From contig JAKZZE010000016.1 of assembly GCA_024220505.1 (NCBI GenBank), forward strand, positions 496,001-560,000: a stretch of 64,000 bases of DNA, given 5' to 3'. This DNA is from Rhizopus arrhizus. Its lineage: Eukaryota; Mucoromycota; Mucoromycetes; Mucorales; Rhizopodaceae. The notes beneath the pieces are model-generated. The model saw nothing but the letters and a program-made list of their open reading frames with translations. It was not told the DNA's origin and did not search any database. Below are positions 45,442-55,772 of this stretch, in pieces (within the stretch, counting starts at the first letter, position 1; every line of letters begins with the position of its first letter). A program made the translations under genes and the position numbers.

Positions 45442-46889
45442 ACTTTCCCAAATATCTACTAATTCTCCTTCAAATACAAAAATCTTTTTGTTGTCCACTT
45501 CTTCATTTGTTATCCAACTAGGAAATTGAGCGTGAATCCGCACAACTTGTCCGGCTATAGAAGGTGCAAATGGTATAACACAAGTTGAATCAGGTCCATT
45601 GCAATCCGATGCTCTATAACAGCGAGGGATATTTTTGGTGGCTAATACCGATAACGTAGGCAAACATTGCTTTTCCACTGTCTTTTTTTTAAAAAAAAAA
45701 TATCAGTCATACGAAATAAGTGACAGCAGAAAGGAAGGAAAGAATACCTTTTCAATCGATTGAAAGCAAGAGATGGACGCATTAGTTGACTGACCAAAAG
45801 GATTCTCGTCAGTTACATCACAGCATGCATTTCCATAATCTTCCAGTGGTTTGCTCACACAAAACCCAAGGTCAAGTGTGTGTCGACCGTCCTCTTTGAA
45901 GAGAAATGAATTCCAATCTTCAATGTTATTCGTTAAGGGCATATCATCCAATTGATAAATCACAGTCGAAGGGGGCAAATGGGTAGCGAGTGGTGAGTTT
46001 GTTCGAATATGGACCACACTGACACCTCCTTGTCCCTCTAGTGACTGCCAGCCTAGGAGAAGCAAGAGCAGCTTGAGTCCTCCGGCCAAGGAAACAGTTG
46101 TAAATAAGTAGAGGGTAAGGTTATGCCAAACACCGGCACATATAATCTTGAGTTGACGAAAAGGTGCAAGTGTCTGTAATTGCTGATCAGGTATATTGAC
46201 AAAAGCGCCTGGATACAGGTATAAGACAAACATGCCTGAACTTTGAATAGGTACACCTTCAGAAAAGGAAGCAATGGCATGTCCTGCTTCATGAAATAAC
46301 CCACATACCAATAAAGCCAAAAGATAATAACCAATATGCGACATTGGTAATGTAACACCTGGTATCTTTGCACGCAATCATTGACACAGCATCAGTTTGA
46401 ATAAAAAAAAAAAGGGGGTTATTTTTTCTTTCTTACCATGGGTAGAAACACTTGTTCATCACCATTTTCTGGTTCAATCAAATCTCTTTTTGCATGTGAA
46501 GTCGTTGTCAAGTTGAGATGTTTTAGTGAAGATATAATTTTGAATCCTGCAAATACAATCACGACCATACCCACCAGCATAGTGATAGATGCCACTATAG
46601 CGCCTACATGAAACCATACTTTCCAAAACCAGGGAGCAAAGTTATTCAGACGATAAAAAAAGGAATTAAGTCGCTGTGTTGTATATTTTACTTGAAATAA
46701 CTTGATCGACCACTGATCTCGTTCTAATTCAGTCGATTGTTGATGTATGGAAAATGTAGGTAAAATGCTGTGCGGTGTGGTTCGTCGTGGTGTCGGATTT
46801 CTCGTACTAAGAAGTTTTAGTAAAAATACAAAGAGATAGAGGAAAGTCCATAAGAGAAGGAACTGCCAAACGGCCGAAAATAGTTCCAT
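44977..46889 (-). CDS. Site-2 intramembrane metalloprotease (S2P, MBTPS2-like)
   Basis: Exons 46889-46437, 46365-45748, 45681-45441, 45348-45273 and 45226-44977 give 545 aa. Several membrane segments (LLLWTFLYLFVFLLKLL; ALLVCGLFHEAGHAIASF) are present. HEAGH is the zinc-binding HExxH motif, and FKLDGEFAL supplies the third ligand (LDG motif). Between them lies a PDZ-like lumenal/cytosolic region with TLDLGFCVSKPLED. S2P cleaves membrane-anchored transcription factors such as SREBP within the bilayer, after site-1 cleavage. The fourth exon was placed by frame and by the family pattern VKVSILRPRFWVLPTSLPHV; its acceptor is gtatgatag. The intron before it (45349-45440) is half poly(T/A), with a 48-base homopolymer. 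Confidence 0.9.
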
Positions 46890-47340
46890 GAATGAATTGT
46901 GGGTAACTTTTTTTTTTCTTGACTATGCTTACAAAGTGAAGCTAAAAAAAAGGGATACAGGACCATTTTTAATTGGAGAATTGTAATAAACAGGATAAAG
47001 GCACTTTTTTAATCACAGCATTCAACTATCTTTCAGACTAAAGCTTCAAGAGCTTCAAAAGAAATGTTGTCAGAAACAATTCAGTGACTTTATTTGATTA
47101 TAAAACTTGTTGATTCCGAGATGATTTGATTCATAACTGCTTCCAGAGTAAAATGCATGGTGACACATTTTTTATGTTTGTTTATCTAAACGAACAATCG
47201 CATTCTTTATTAAAATAAACAAAAACTATAATTTTAAGTAAAGTCATGGGGAATAAGTGGTGAATTGAATGTTACTCTTGATTGTGTTATGTATAAAGAA
47301 GATGGAATGGAGGGGGGGTTTTTTTATAGCAAGTGTTCAT
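46890..47340. other. Spacer between S2P start and the zinc-knuckle gene
   Basis: S2P promoter and the 3' UTR of the small zinc-knuckle gene. No ORF of interest. Confidence 0.7.
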
Positions 47341-47512
47341 TTAACCACGTAATTTAGGACAATCTCTGTATGAGTCGATGGATTAGTGAAAGATACATCA
47401 TGATTAATAGATATTACCTGGTTTTATGATTAAATGCTCCACATTGACAGCATTTATAAGTCACTGAGTTGACTGGAAGATCAAAAATGATTTTATCAGA
47501 TACAGTTTGCAT
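47341..47512 (-). CDS. 39-residue CCHC zinc-knuckle protein (two exons)
   Basis: Exon 1 47512-47418 and exon 2 47365-47341, with a 52-nt GT-AG intron (branch-like actaat, acceptor tacag). The product begins MQTVSDKIIFDLPVNSVTYK and ends GCFNHK-like text, exactly CCQCGAFNHKTRDC followed by PKLRG. C-x2-C-x4-H-x4-C is a complete zinc knuckle that only forms when the exons are spliced, which strongly supports the intron. Single-knuckle mini-proteins bind single-stranded RNA or DNA in other contexts. This one's role is unknown. It is not embedded in a retroelement ORF. It is short enough to be missed by length cut-offs. Confidence 0.65.
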
Positions 47513-49153
47513 TACTAGTTTTCTTGAAACAAAAAAAAAGAAAAAGAAAATAAACCAAACATTATTTATACTTTTCAATAATATAAAACTATTTATATAC
47601 CAAAATAATCTCCGTAGTATACATCCTGTCAATCTCTTCATTATCGTTAGTCGACCTTTTCGGTAAAAGGGGTATGAATGACTCAGACAAACTAAAGTCT
47701 TTTTATCAAAATTAAATATATCCTTTTTAAACAAGTGTACAACACATTTACTAAACTAATCATATTTTTTTTTCTCACAATGAAACATGTTGCAATTATA
47801 CCTTTTTGATGATTCAAAATATGGCAATATTGAATTATAAAACACACGCTTGTTTTTACCTTGTATAACGGCTATGTCAACAAGGTTTACTCAACAAAAA
47901 AATCACATCATTCCTGTCAATTTGATGCAAGGGTTTTTTTATTATTTAAAAAGCACTATAAGCATGTTATACGTCCCATCAAGGTCTGTTATGATTCACT
48001 TCTTGTAAAATACTTGAATTGTTTCTCTGCTGTCGAACCTCATACTTTCGGAATACTCTCGGAATACTTTCTTTTTCCTACTTTTTCTCAATTCAATGAT
48101 AATTTCCTTATATAGTTTAACCATCATCCCACACTGGGTGACTCACAAAGCTTCTTTTGTGTTCAGTTGAAGTTGATTTTGAGCATTGCAAAACCAGTTT
48201 TGATTTCTGTTACAGTTGAGTTATTACTCAGCTTTATCGTTTTATGAATTTTTATTTGTCATTTTCTTTTTAAAGAATAGCTCTACGCTCTCTCTCCATT
48301 ATGAAACAGTGACATGAAAATAAAATATGTTCTGCTTTATCTTTAATCAAGTTCTTATTCTTGATTGCCCCTTCTTTTTTTTCGAGGGTTATTTGTCATA
48401 GTTTAAACACATATCTTTAACTTTGTATGAATAAAATATGTATTAAAAGTAAAATTGTCTGTTTCCAACATGATACAAGTTAGAAAGTTTCTTTAGGTCA
48501 CTAGCATAAACATAATGATGTAACAAGATCATGTAAAACGGTTGAAGGAATTCTTGTAGTTTTTTATTTATTCAAAATAGAAGTTTTTAAGTTGGCTGCA
48601 ATCAATCCTTGTCGGCTCAATTTTCCACGTGTAGATGAAGCATTTGTTTTATTGATTTCTTTTGGTGATAAGGCAATACATCATTGAACTCTTTCAAGAT
48701 ATTTGCAAGCTCTTCAGGTAGAAGCTATAGTCTTCAAAGCAGTGAATATATATCTTTCGCTTGAATATATATCTTTCGCTTGAATTACAGAGAATCTGTG
48801 CTTTCATGCCACCTATATTTATTGTATGTTTAATTTATAGACTGATTCTTCACAAAAACTATTGCAGTTAGACCATAATGATGCTTTATAAAATGAACTG
48901 CAAACAAATACAAACAAGGAAAGAAAGACTGCATTCTTTTATCAGAATGAATCTGCTAAAAAAAGGGGGGGAGGGTTCATTTTCATTGTTCTTTTTGGTT
49001 TTGGCTAAGCTGTTCAATCCTAGGATGTGACGATCTTGATTTATACATTATAAACATCAATGCCATTATTATTTGAAGACTGACTCATTGGTTATCACTA
49101 AAAGTTGGTGTAGAAAACATTCAAATTTATTTCTATGAATAAACATCTAACAA
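47513..49153. other. AT-rich intergenic region
   Basis: Contains a perfect 19-bp tandem duplication (48743-48761 and 48762-48780). The frame 47861-48115 (+) has AT-driven composition. No gene supported. Confidence 0.6.
48743..48780. repeat. Perfect 19-bp tandem duplication
   Basis: tgaatatatatctttcgct occurs twice in direct succession. Confidence 0.9.
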
Positions 49154-49321
49154 TTAAAAAAGACTACAGCAAGTCCAACAGTTTCCAAACTTTTTAGCAT
49201 CAAATCCTCCAGGACAAGGAATCCTGTCTTGCCAGCACAATTCCAAGCAGATGGCTTCAGTAACAGTGGAATTGACTATAAAGGAGCCAAGAGTAAAGAA
49301 AACAACTGCATTAAGCTTCAT
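49154..49321 (-). CDS. Cysteine-rich small secreted peptide, 55 aa
   Basis: Single minus-strand exon from ATG 49321 to TAA 49154-49156. MKLNAVVFFTLGSFIVNSTV and TEA form a signal peptide. The mature part ICLELCWQDRIPCPGGF, DAKKFGNCWTCCSLF has six cysteines spaced C-x3-C-x6-C-x12-C-x2-CC, enough for three disulfides. A TATA box (49421-49430) and a pyrimidine-rich leader precede it. It is a candidate defensin-like peptide, effector-type secreted protein or signalling peptide. The sequence alone does not tell which. No relative is recognised. A possible internal acceptor (ttatag at the end of the signal sequence) has no matching donor, so a single exon is preferred. Confidence 0.65.
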   Translation of the reverse strand: MKLNAVVFFTLGSFIVNSTVTEAICLELCWQDRIPCPGGFDAKKFGNCWTCCSLF

Positions 49322-51370
49322 ATTTTTTTTATAAAGTGAAAGACAAAAACTTTTTTTTTAAAAAGAAAGAAAGGGAAAAGTTGACATGTAAAAACAGGTT
49401 CTTCTTTTGTAGACTCCAACCTATATATAGTGAATTGTGTTTCTTGCTATCTAGAGTGAATAATGAAATGAGAGACAGCTCACACTGTGTACAAATTAGT
49501 AAATCATACTAGAAGAGACTATCAACATAGAACGATGGGTTAGTTTGAAAATGAGTGGCATGCCCTTTTAGCTTATCAGGACATGAAAATGGTAAAATAA
49601 TACCAAGATTTCATATCAATTGACATGAATAGAACTCAAGTTTGTTTTCTTATCATCCAAAGACTAAACCAGCGAGAATTGATTGTTCTGAAATTCAAAT
49701 TTTGTAATTTAAGAGGGGAAAAAACAATCAATATAATCTAGTATACAATAAATAAATTGATTTAAAAATAGCAGCATCATCCATAGATCGATGGATTATT
49801 TCAAATCAATACCTACAAACCCTTATTCTATCCATGGCTTCTTTCTATGTAGCTTCAGCTGTTTTGCTGCTTTAGATCTTGATCAAATCATTCCGAGATG
49901 CCTTTGACTTCATACAGTTAATAGGGCTGACAGTGCTGATAAGGATTTTGATCAAAAATCCAAGGTCTTTCAATGTCACTCTTGTTACCATCCCTCTAGA
50001 CCTACTACGTTCTTCAACATGACGAGATAAAGTGTTTTCATAAAACATTTAGGAACAGGCTGTAGCAAGAGGCTTTTACTAGTCGAGTGATTCATATACA
50101 ATCGTTCCAACGCTAAAGGGCAGTAATCTTTCCGGTCAATGGACGGATTTTATTTTTTCAAGAGGCCGATTTTGATTTCGCTAGTCTCTCTCTTTTCGGA
50201 TTCTTCAAATGACTAGCAACAAAACACTCTGTTCTGTGTCGTATTACTTTATTAAATACTTAAATTTCGTGCGAGATGAAGCAATTTTTTCATGTTTTAT
50301 AGTTCAAAACAATCTATACACATCAAGTGTTATACAGTCATCACTCTATACAGATAGCTCTAGTCATCTAACTTGTTCACTTCTGGCTTCAATACAATTC
50401 ATTTTATAAAAAGAAATGCTGTTCGCATTTGATGGCTACTTTCTGTTGCTTTCACTCAATAAAAAGGCTCAAGGTAATCATCAGCTCTCAAGCTTTTCTT
50501 TTTATTTCACTTATAACGACAAATCTAAACGTACTACAACCATCAAATAAACAATACATGTTTGCAATCAGTGTGTTTCCAATTATCTCAAAAAGATAAA
50601 CTGAATCAATTCTTTTTGAATACATATTTAATAAATATCTGTTGATGCTACCCAGCTCGCAATAGAAACCTTCATTCTATCACAGTCTTTAAAAAGGACG
50701 ATATTCATTTCAAGCAGTATTAAAGATGCTTCAAATACACTTACTGAGTACTGAATAATATCAAGTAGAACGGAGGGCTCATGTCTTTTTTTTTCATGTT
50801 TTGTCAACTTGGTTTGTCTGTTACTTGTAAGAAAATGTCATAGAACACAACCGTTTTAAAACCGAAAATAAGAAACAGACATCTGTTTGGGAAGTGAGAG
50901 GTGCCTCTGATAAGACAAGACGATGTTTAAAACAAGTCAATCAGGACGACTGAAACCAGTAAAAGGAAATCAATACAGAAAGAAATGCAGTTTTAATGTT
51001 TTGTTTGAGTTCCATCTTAAAGAAAGAGGAGAGAAAACAAGTGGTGGAGGCAGCATGGATCAACCAGAGAAATTGCTGGCGACTGACAAGGAATATAGAA
51101 GGACAAATTGAATTCATCAAGTCATAAAGGAAAAGATGAATTTAAAAAGAAGGTTCTTTAGTATAGTGATACCTTGAATGACCCAGGACTTTGTGAAAAC
51201 CATGTTGCTGATTGTCTAATGGTTTCCTTGTCGGCGCTTGAGCAAAGAGAGAGAGAGAGAAACTTGTGACTTGGTTCTATTCTCATTGGCCAAATTTAGT
51301 TTTCATTTTTTATCATCCAAAGTCGATAGATAGCATTTCTTTCAGTTTTTTTTTATATATTTACAAAGCA
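49322..51370. other. Gene-poor region
   Basis: Promoter of the peptide gene at its left edge. The rest is AT-rich with a few unsupported frames (50209-50409; 50923-51111, the latter lysine-rich). A GA microsatellite (about 51248-51260) lies before the TAF10 gene. Confidence 0.55.
49421..49430 (-). promoter_or_regulatory. TATA box of the cysteine-rich peptide gene
   Basis: ctatatatag, about 100 bases upstream of the ATG on the minus strand. Confidence 0.5.
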
Positions 51371-51954
51371 ATGAGCAATCCAGCAACACCAGGAAACAAT
51401 CCTATTCAACCCAGTTCATCCTCTTCTGCACCTACACCAAGACCAGAAACACAAGCTACAGCCAATCGTGAGAAAACAATGGCTGAATTTTTATCTTTAA
51501 TGGACAATTATGCGCCTATCGTAAATTACATTAAACTATGACCCAATCTTTTTAACTAAACTTTATAAATAAAAATAGATACCAGATGCAGTCACTGATT
51601 ATTACTTGAGCAAGTCAGGCTTTGATTGTGATGATGTTCGAATGTAAGAATAAAAAAAAAAAAAAAAGAAAGCAAAAGGATTTACAGTGCTTATGAAAAA
51701 ATAGCAAACGTCTTTTAGCACTTGCGACACAAAAGTTTATTGCAGATATCGCTACTGATGCTTTTCAACATTGTAAAGTAAGACAGTCTGGTAATAGAAA
51801 GACAGGAAAGGTAAATAAAATAATAAATCAATTGGGATGGTTGTATTGATTTACATGCATACAGGAGCGTAAGACTGTATTGACTATGGAAGATCTTTCA
51901 CCTGCTTTAGCTGAATATGGAGTCAATGTTAAAAAACCAGAATATTATTCTTAG
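51371..51954 (+). CDS. TAF10: TAF10, TFIID/SAGA histone-fold subunit
   Basis: Exons 51371-51520, 51579-51643, about 51705-51810 and 51865-51954 give 136 aa. After a disordered PSSSSSAPTPRPET start comes the histone-fold region: TMAEFLSLMDNYAPI, then IPDAVTDYYLSKSGFDCDDV, RIKRLLALATQKFIADIATD, AFQHCKVRQS, and ERKTVLTMEDLSPALAEYGV, ending KKPEYYS. This is the full TAF10 domain order. TAF10 pairs with TAF3/TAF8 in TFIID and SPT7 in SAGA and acts in RNA polymerase II initiation. Each exon is too short to be obvious alone; the splice phases agree throughout. Confidence 0.93.
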
Positions 51955-52830
51955 AATGAAAAAAAAAAACAAAAAAACAAAAACAAAACATGAATTGTGC
52001 ATGTGTGTGTGTGTGTGTTTGCGTGTATATAAAATAAAGAGAGAGAAAAAGGATTCATTTGAATGAAAGTTGAAAGTGGTTTTTTATTATTAATAAATAC
52101 AGTATTGAATCACACATTGAATATTTTATTCTAAAAAGACAAGAGGAATGTAAAAAAGTCAATTTGGTGTTCAATGTGTTATCCAATGAACTCTAGTTTG
52201 AAAATAAAGGTAAGAAATAAAAGTGTATACTTTTTAAATACATCAACAATAAAGAATAGAATGTATTATAGTTTATTTACCTTAAATAAACTAGACGGCA
52301 AATTACAGCCATATTTCACTGTGGCTGATAAATGATGATGCACGTCCAAAATACAAAAATAAATTTTAAACACACTGCTTTCATTCGTTTTATTCCAAAG
52401 CAATAAAGGGTCGATCTGCATGAAGCCCCTTGCAGTGAATTGATTAATTTGTCGGAAAAGAATCCGGTTGGAAAAGACGTAAAATAAAAAAAAAAGTAAG
52501 GTGATTAAAATTGATCTTTTTTTTTAAAAAAAAAAAATCTCGCGTTTTGCAACGTTTATACTTGCAAAAAAAAAAAAAAAAAAAAAAGGACAAGCATTGC
52601 TTGGGAGAGAAATAAAAGAAGGATTAAAACTGGGCTTAAAACCAGTTTGAAAGCATAAGATTGGGTGCACAATGAATTTTTTTTTTTTATCTCCAACAAT
52701 CAGGCTTTCCCGTAACACACAACAAGCATCTCTTAAAGCCAAAATTGCCCTCCTCCCTCTTTTTTTCTTTCTTTTTTATTTTATTTTTTTTCTTTCAGCA
52801 GAAACGTTTCTCGTTTTTTATAAAAAGTAA
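51955..52830. other. Spacer between TAF10 and the desaturase
   Basis: Contains a GT microsatellite (about 52001-52020), several poly(A) and poly(T) tracts (52509-52535, 52566-52586) and, at the right, the pyrimidine-rich 5' UTR of the desaturase. Confidence 0.7.
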
Positions 52831-54363
52831 ATGCCACCCAATACAGACATCCATCAAGTACCTTCACCACACGTATTTATTGATGAAGAACAATTTCAAG
52901 AATACGTCAAACGAGGGGATTGTGTGTTTATATTTGAATCCAAAGTATATAAAGTCAATAATTTTATATATAAACATCCTGGTGGAGAAGCAGCTTTAAG
53001 AAGTGCACTTGGTAGAGATGTCACGGACGAGATTCGTTCTATGCATCCTCCTCAAGTCTATGAAAAGATGATTCAGTTGTACTGTATTGGAAATTATATA
53101 AAAAACCCAAGACCCATCAAAGTATCAAAAGAAATTAAAAGAAAAAGAAAAGAATTGATAGCAAGTTGGGAAGGAGGGATGAGCTTGAAGGCTTATGATG
53201 ATGCACTTGATGAGATTCATAAAGTTCATTCGGGAGATCTCGCTCAAGATGAAATAGATCAACAAGATCTTGACAACATAAAGATTAGAGAAGCCTATCG
53301 TCGACTTGAACAAGAAATAAAGGAACGTGGTCTCTATGAATGCAACTATTGGAAATATGGTGAAGAATGCTGTCGATATATCACACTCCTTTCTCTCTCT
53401 TTATGGTTCACTTTAGGAGGTACATCCTCATGGCATTTCATAGCAGGTGCTGCTTTCCTTGCTGGCTTTTGGCACCAGTTGGTCTTTGCTGCTCATGATG
53501 CTGGCCACAATGGGATTACGGGCAAGAGTGAAATAGATCATGTGATTGGTGTGATCATTGCGGACTTTATTGGTGGATTAAGTTTGGGATGGTGGAAAGA
53601 CAATCATAATGTACATCATATTGTGACAAACCATCCAGAACATGACCCTGACATTCAACATCTTCCTTTTATGGCCATCACCACCAAATTATTCAACAAT
53701 CTCTATTCTACTTATTATAAACGTGTATTACCTTTTGATACTGCAGCCAAATTCTTTGTGAGATATCAGCATTATCTCTACTATCTCATCTTATCCTTTG
53801 GTCGATTCAATCTACACCGACTCTCATTTCTCTATCTTTTCACATCCAATGATGTCCGTACACCAAAATTAGAATTAACAGGCATCACCTTCTTTTTCAT
53901 CTGGTTCAGTACCTTACTTTCTTATGTGCCCACTTGGAATTTACGTATTGCCTATATCTTTGTCTCTTATATGCTCACTTTTCCACTACACGTTCAAATC
54001 ACTTTATCCCACTTTGGTATGTCAACCGAAGACAAAGGACCCAGTGAACCTTTCCCGGCCAAGATGTTGCGTACTACGATGGATGTGGATTGTCCTGTTT
54101 GGCTTGATTGGTTTCATGGTGGACTTCAATATCAAGCTGTTCATCATCTATTTCCTAGAATACCTCGTCATAATTTACGTGCTTGTGTACCTCTGGTTCG
54201 TCAATTCTGTGATGAAGTAGGTCTTCACTATTACATGTATAATTTCTCAACTGGTAATGGTGTTGTTCTTGGTGCACTTAAATCAGTAGCAGATCAAGTG
54301 GATTTAATGAATAAAGTAGCTAAATACAATGCTGATATTTGGGTGGGTGATAAAAAGGAATAA
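52831..54363 (+). CDS. Delta-8 sphingolipid desaturase (cytochrome b5 fusion)
   Basis: Single exon, 510 aa. The N-terminal cytochrome b5 domain has the haem motif HPGGEAAL (about residue 49). The membrane desaturase domain has three histidine boxes: HDAGH (222-226), HNVHH (259-263) and QAVHH (435-439), where Q replaces the first His as in all front-end desaturases. The text HHIVTNHPEHDPDIQHLPF after the second box is typical of fungal sphingolipid delta-8 desaturases rather than delta-6 acyl-CoA/lipid desaturases. It would introduce the delta-8 double bond into the long-chain base of ceramide at the ER, on the way to glucosylceramide. Absence of introns is unusual beside its intron-rich neighbours. 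The substrate call is family-based. Confidence 0.9.
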   Translation: MPPNTDIHQVPSPHVFIDEEQFQEYVKRGDCVFIFESKVYKVNNFIYKHPGGEAALRSALGRDVTDEIRSMHPPQVYEKMIQLYCIGNYIKNPRPIKVSKEIKRKRKELIASWEGGMSLKAYDDALDEIHKVHSGDLAQDEIDQQDLDNIKIREAYRRLEQEIKERGLYECNYWKYGEECCRYITLLSLSLWFTLGGTSSWHFIAGAAFLAGFWHQLVFAAHDAGHNGITGKSEIDHVIGVIIADFIGGLSLGWWKDNHNVHHIVTNHPEHDPDIQHLPFMAITTKLFNNLYSTYYKRVLPFDTAAKFFVRYQHYLYYLILSFGRFNLHRLSFLYLFTSNDVRTPKLELTGITFFFIWFSTLLSYVPTWNLRIAYIFVSYMLTFPLHVQITLSHFGMSTEDKGPSEPFPAKMLRTTMDVDCPVWLDWFHGGLQYQAVHHLFPRIPRHNLRACVPLVRQFCDEVGLHYYMYNFSTGNGVVLGALKSVADQVDLMNKVAKYNADIWVGDKKE

Positions 54364-54719
54364 ATAAATAAAATCCATTCTGTTTCAAAAAAAGAGAGAA
54401 TAAGCTTTTGTTTATTGTCTTTTAAAGTCCGGTACACTTCCGAAGAACCCGATGTGATGACCGAGTGAGGGATTCAAATAAAAGACAGGATGATTTAAAA
54501 GAATGAAACAAGTTTTTTGTCTGTTCCATACTGTCTTTACTATTGTTTTATAAACCCTTCAAGTCATGCTTTCTCTCTCTCTCTTTTTTTAAGTGGGAAA
54601 ATATTTTATCCAGTTCCTCACGTGACAAGAGCTAAAGTTATAAATTAAGGTACCAGAAGAAATAAATTTGTTCTTCTTTTTTCCTTGTTGTTCTTTTTTT
54701 TTTTTTAACAAGTATTCCA
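54364..54719. other. Spacer between desaturase and bZIP genes
   Basis: 3' end signals of the desaturase (taaataaataaa) and a pyrimidine-rich promoter stretch. No gene seen. Confidence 0.7.
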
Positions 54720-55140
54720 ATGCCTAATTCTATAAATAATTCGATTTTAAAAGATTCAAATTTTATTTACAATGAACAAGATAAAGCATTATTATTAAAT
54801 AAAAAATCAAGTACAGTAATTCCTGGTATGAAATCTTTTCTAGAATTATTCCTTTTTTTTTTTTTTTTTAATAATAAAAAGATAGAATTAACAACTACCT
54901 CCACCAATAATACCGAAACCGATTTACCACCGACTTATGCAAAATTACCAACTACAAAACTAGAAGAAGAACCAAATCCTTTCGAACAAAGTTTTCAAGG
55001 TGCAACCAGCATCATTCCCCTTCCACCTGAAAATAAGAAAGAGCACGGACAGGTTATTGTTCAAAGTGTTGATTTATCATATTCGATGATAAATGCAGGT
55101 AATGATAACAGCTGTCTTGTATTCAAATGGACTGCTTATC

Positions 55141-55196
<56 letters not shown>

Positions 55197-55658
55197 AAAA
55201 CATAATGATAGGAAGGACAGTGAAAAAGGATGAGACGATAAAAGAAAAGAGATCGAAACGAGCAAGAAAAACAGTGAAAACAGAAGAAGATGAAATGAAA
55301 CGAAAGCTTTTTTTGGAAAGAAACAGAATCGGTAAAATAGACAAAAGCACAGGTGATTTCGTATTTTAATTTTTCTTCTTTATTAGCTGCTTTAAAATGT
55401 AGGCAAAGAAAGAAGCAGTGGTTACAAAACCTACAAACAAAGGTGGAATACCTAACAGCAGATAATGAACAATACAGCCTGCAAGCAAGTGCACTACGCG
55501 AAGAGTTGATCCATTTAAAGACCCTTTTGATGGCTCACAAAGACTGTCCGATCAATCAACATGCGATTGTAGATGCACTCAATAGGCCAATACCCGATTT
55601 ATCTCCTTTAAATCAATCTTATGATTATAGCCCACCTTCTCTAACACATAATAACTAA
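54720..55658 (+). CDS. bZIP transcription factor of the ATF/CREB type
   Basis: Exons 54720-54825, 54886-55098, 55212-55331 and 55387-55658 give 236 aa. The basic region spans an intron: KRKLFLERNRI joins AALKCRQRKKQWLQNLQ, the N-x2-A-A-x-KCR-x-RK signature of ATF/CREB (Atf1/Atf2) factors. A leucine zipper follows, with leucines in TKVEYLTADNEQYSLQASAL and REELIHLKTLL. The N-terminal half is disordered (DLPPTYAKLPTTKLEEEPNP). The second intron (55099-55211) carries an unbroken run of about 52 T. Homologues act in stress responses downstream of MAP kinases. No such phosphosite cluster is obvious here, so the pathway is not assigned. Confidence 0.88.
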
Positions 55659-55772
55659 GTTGTATATTAATAAAATATAGTGCCATCCTCATCATAAAAG
55701 GAAAAAAGATTTGAAACAAGTACAAAAATGGAAGCATTTCTAAAAAGGGGAGACTCCTTTTTGTAACATGAT

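Noticed and set aside
45264..45521. Plus-strand frames with long phenylalanine runs (also at 30254, 55127)
   Set aside because: They are created by poly(T) tracts.
54421..54500. Possible structured RNA (tgatgaccgagtgaggg)
   Set aside because: Cloverleaf or box elements could not be completed; probably 3' UTR of the desaturase.
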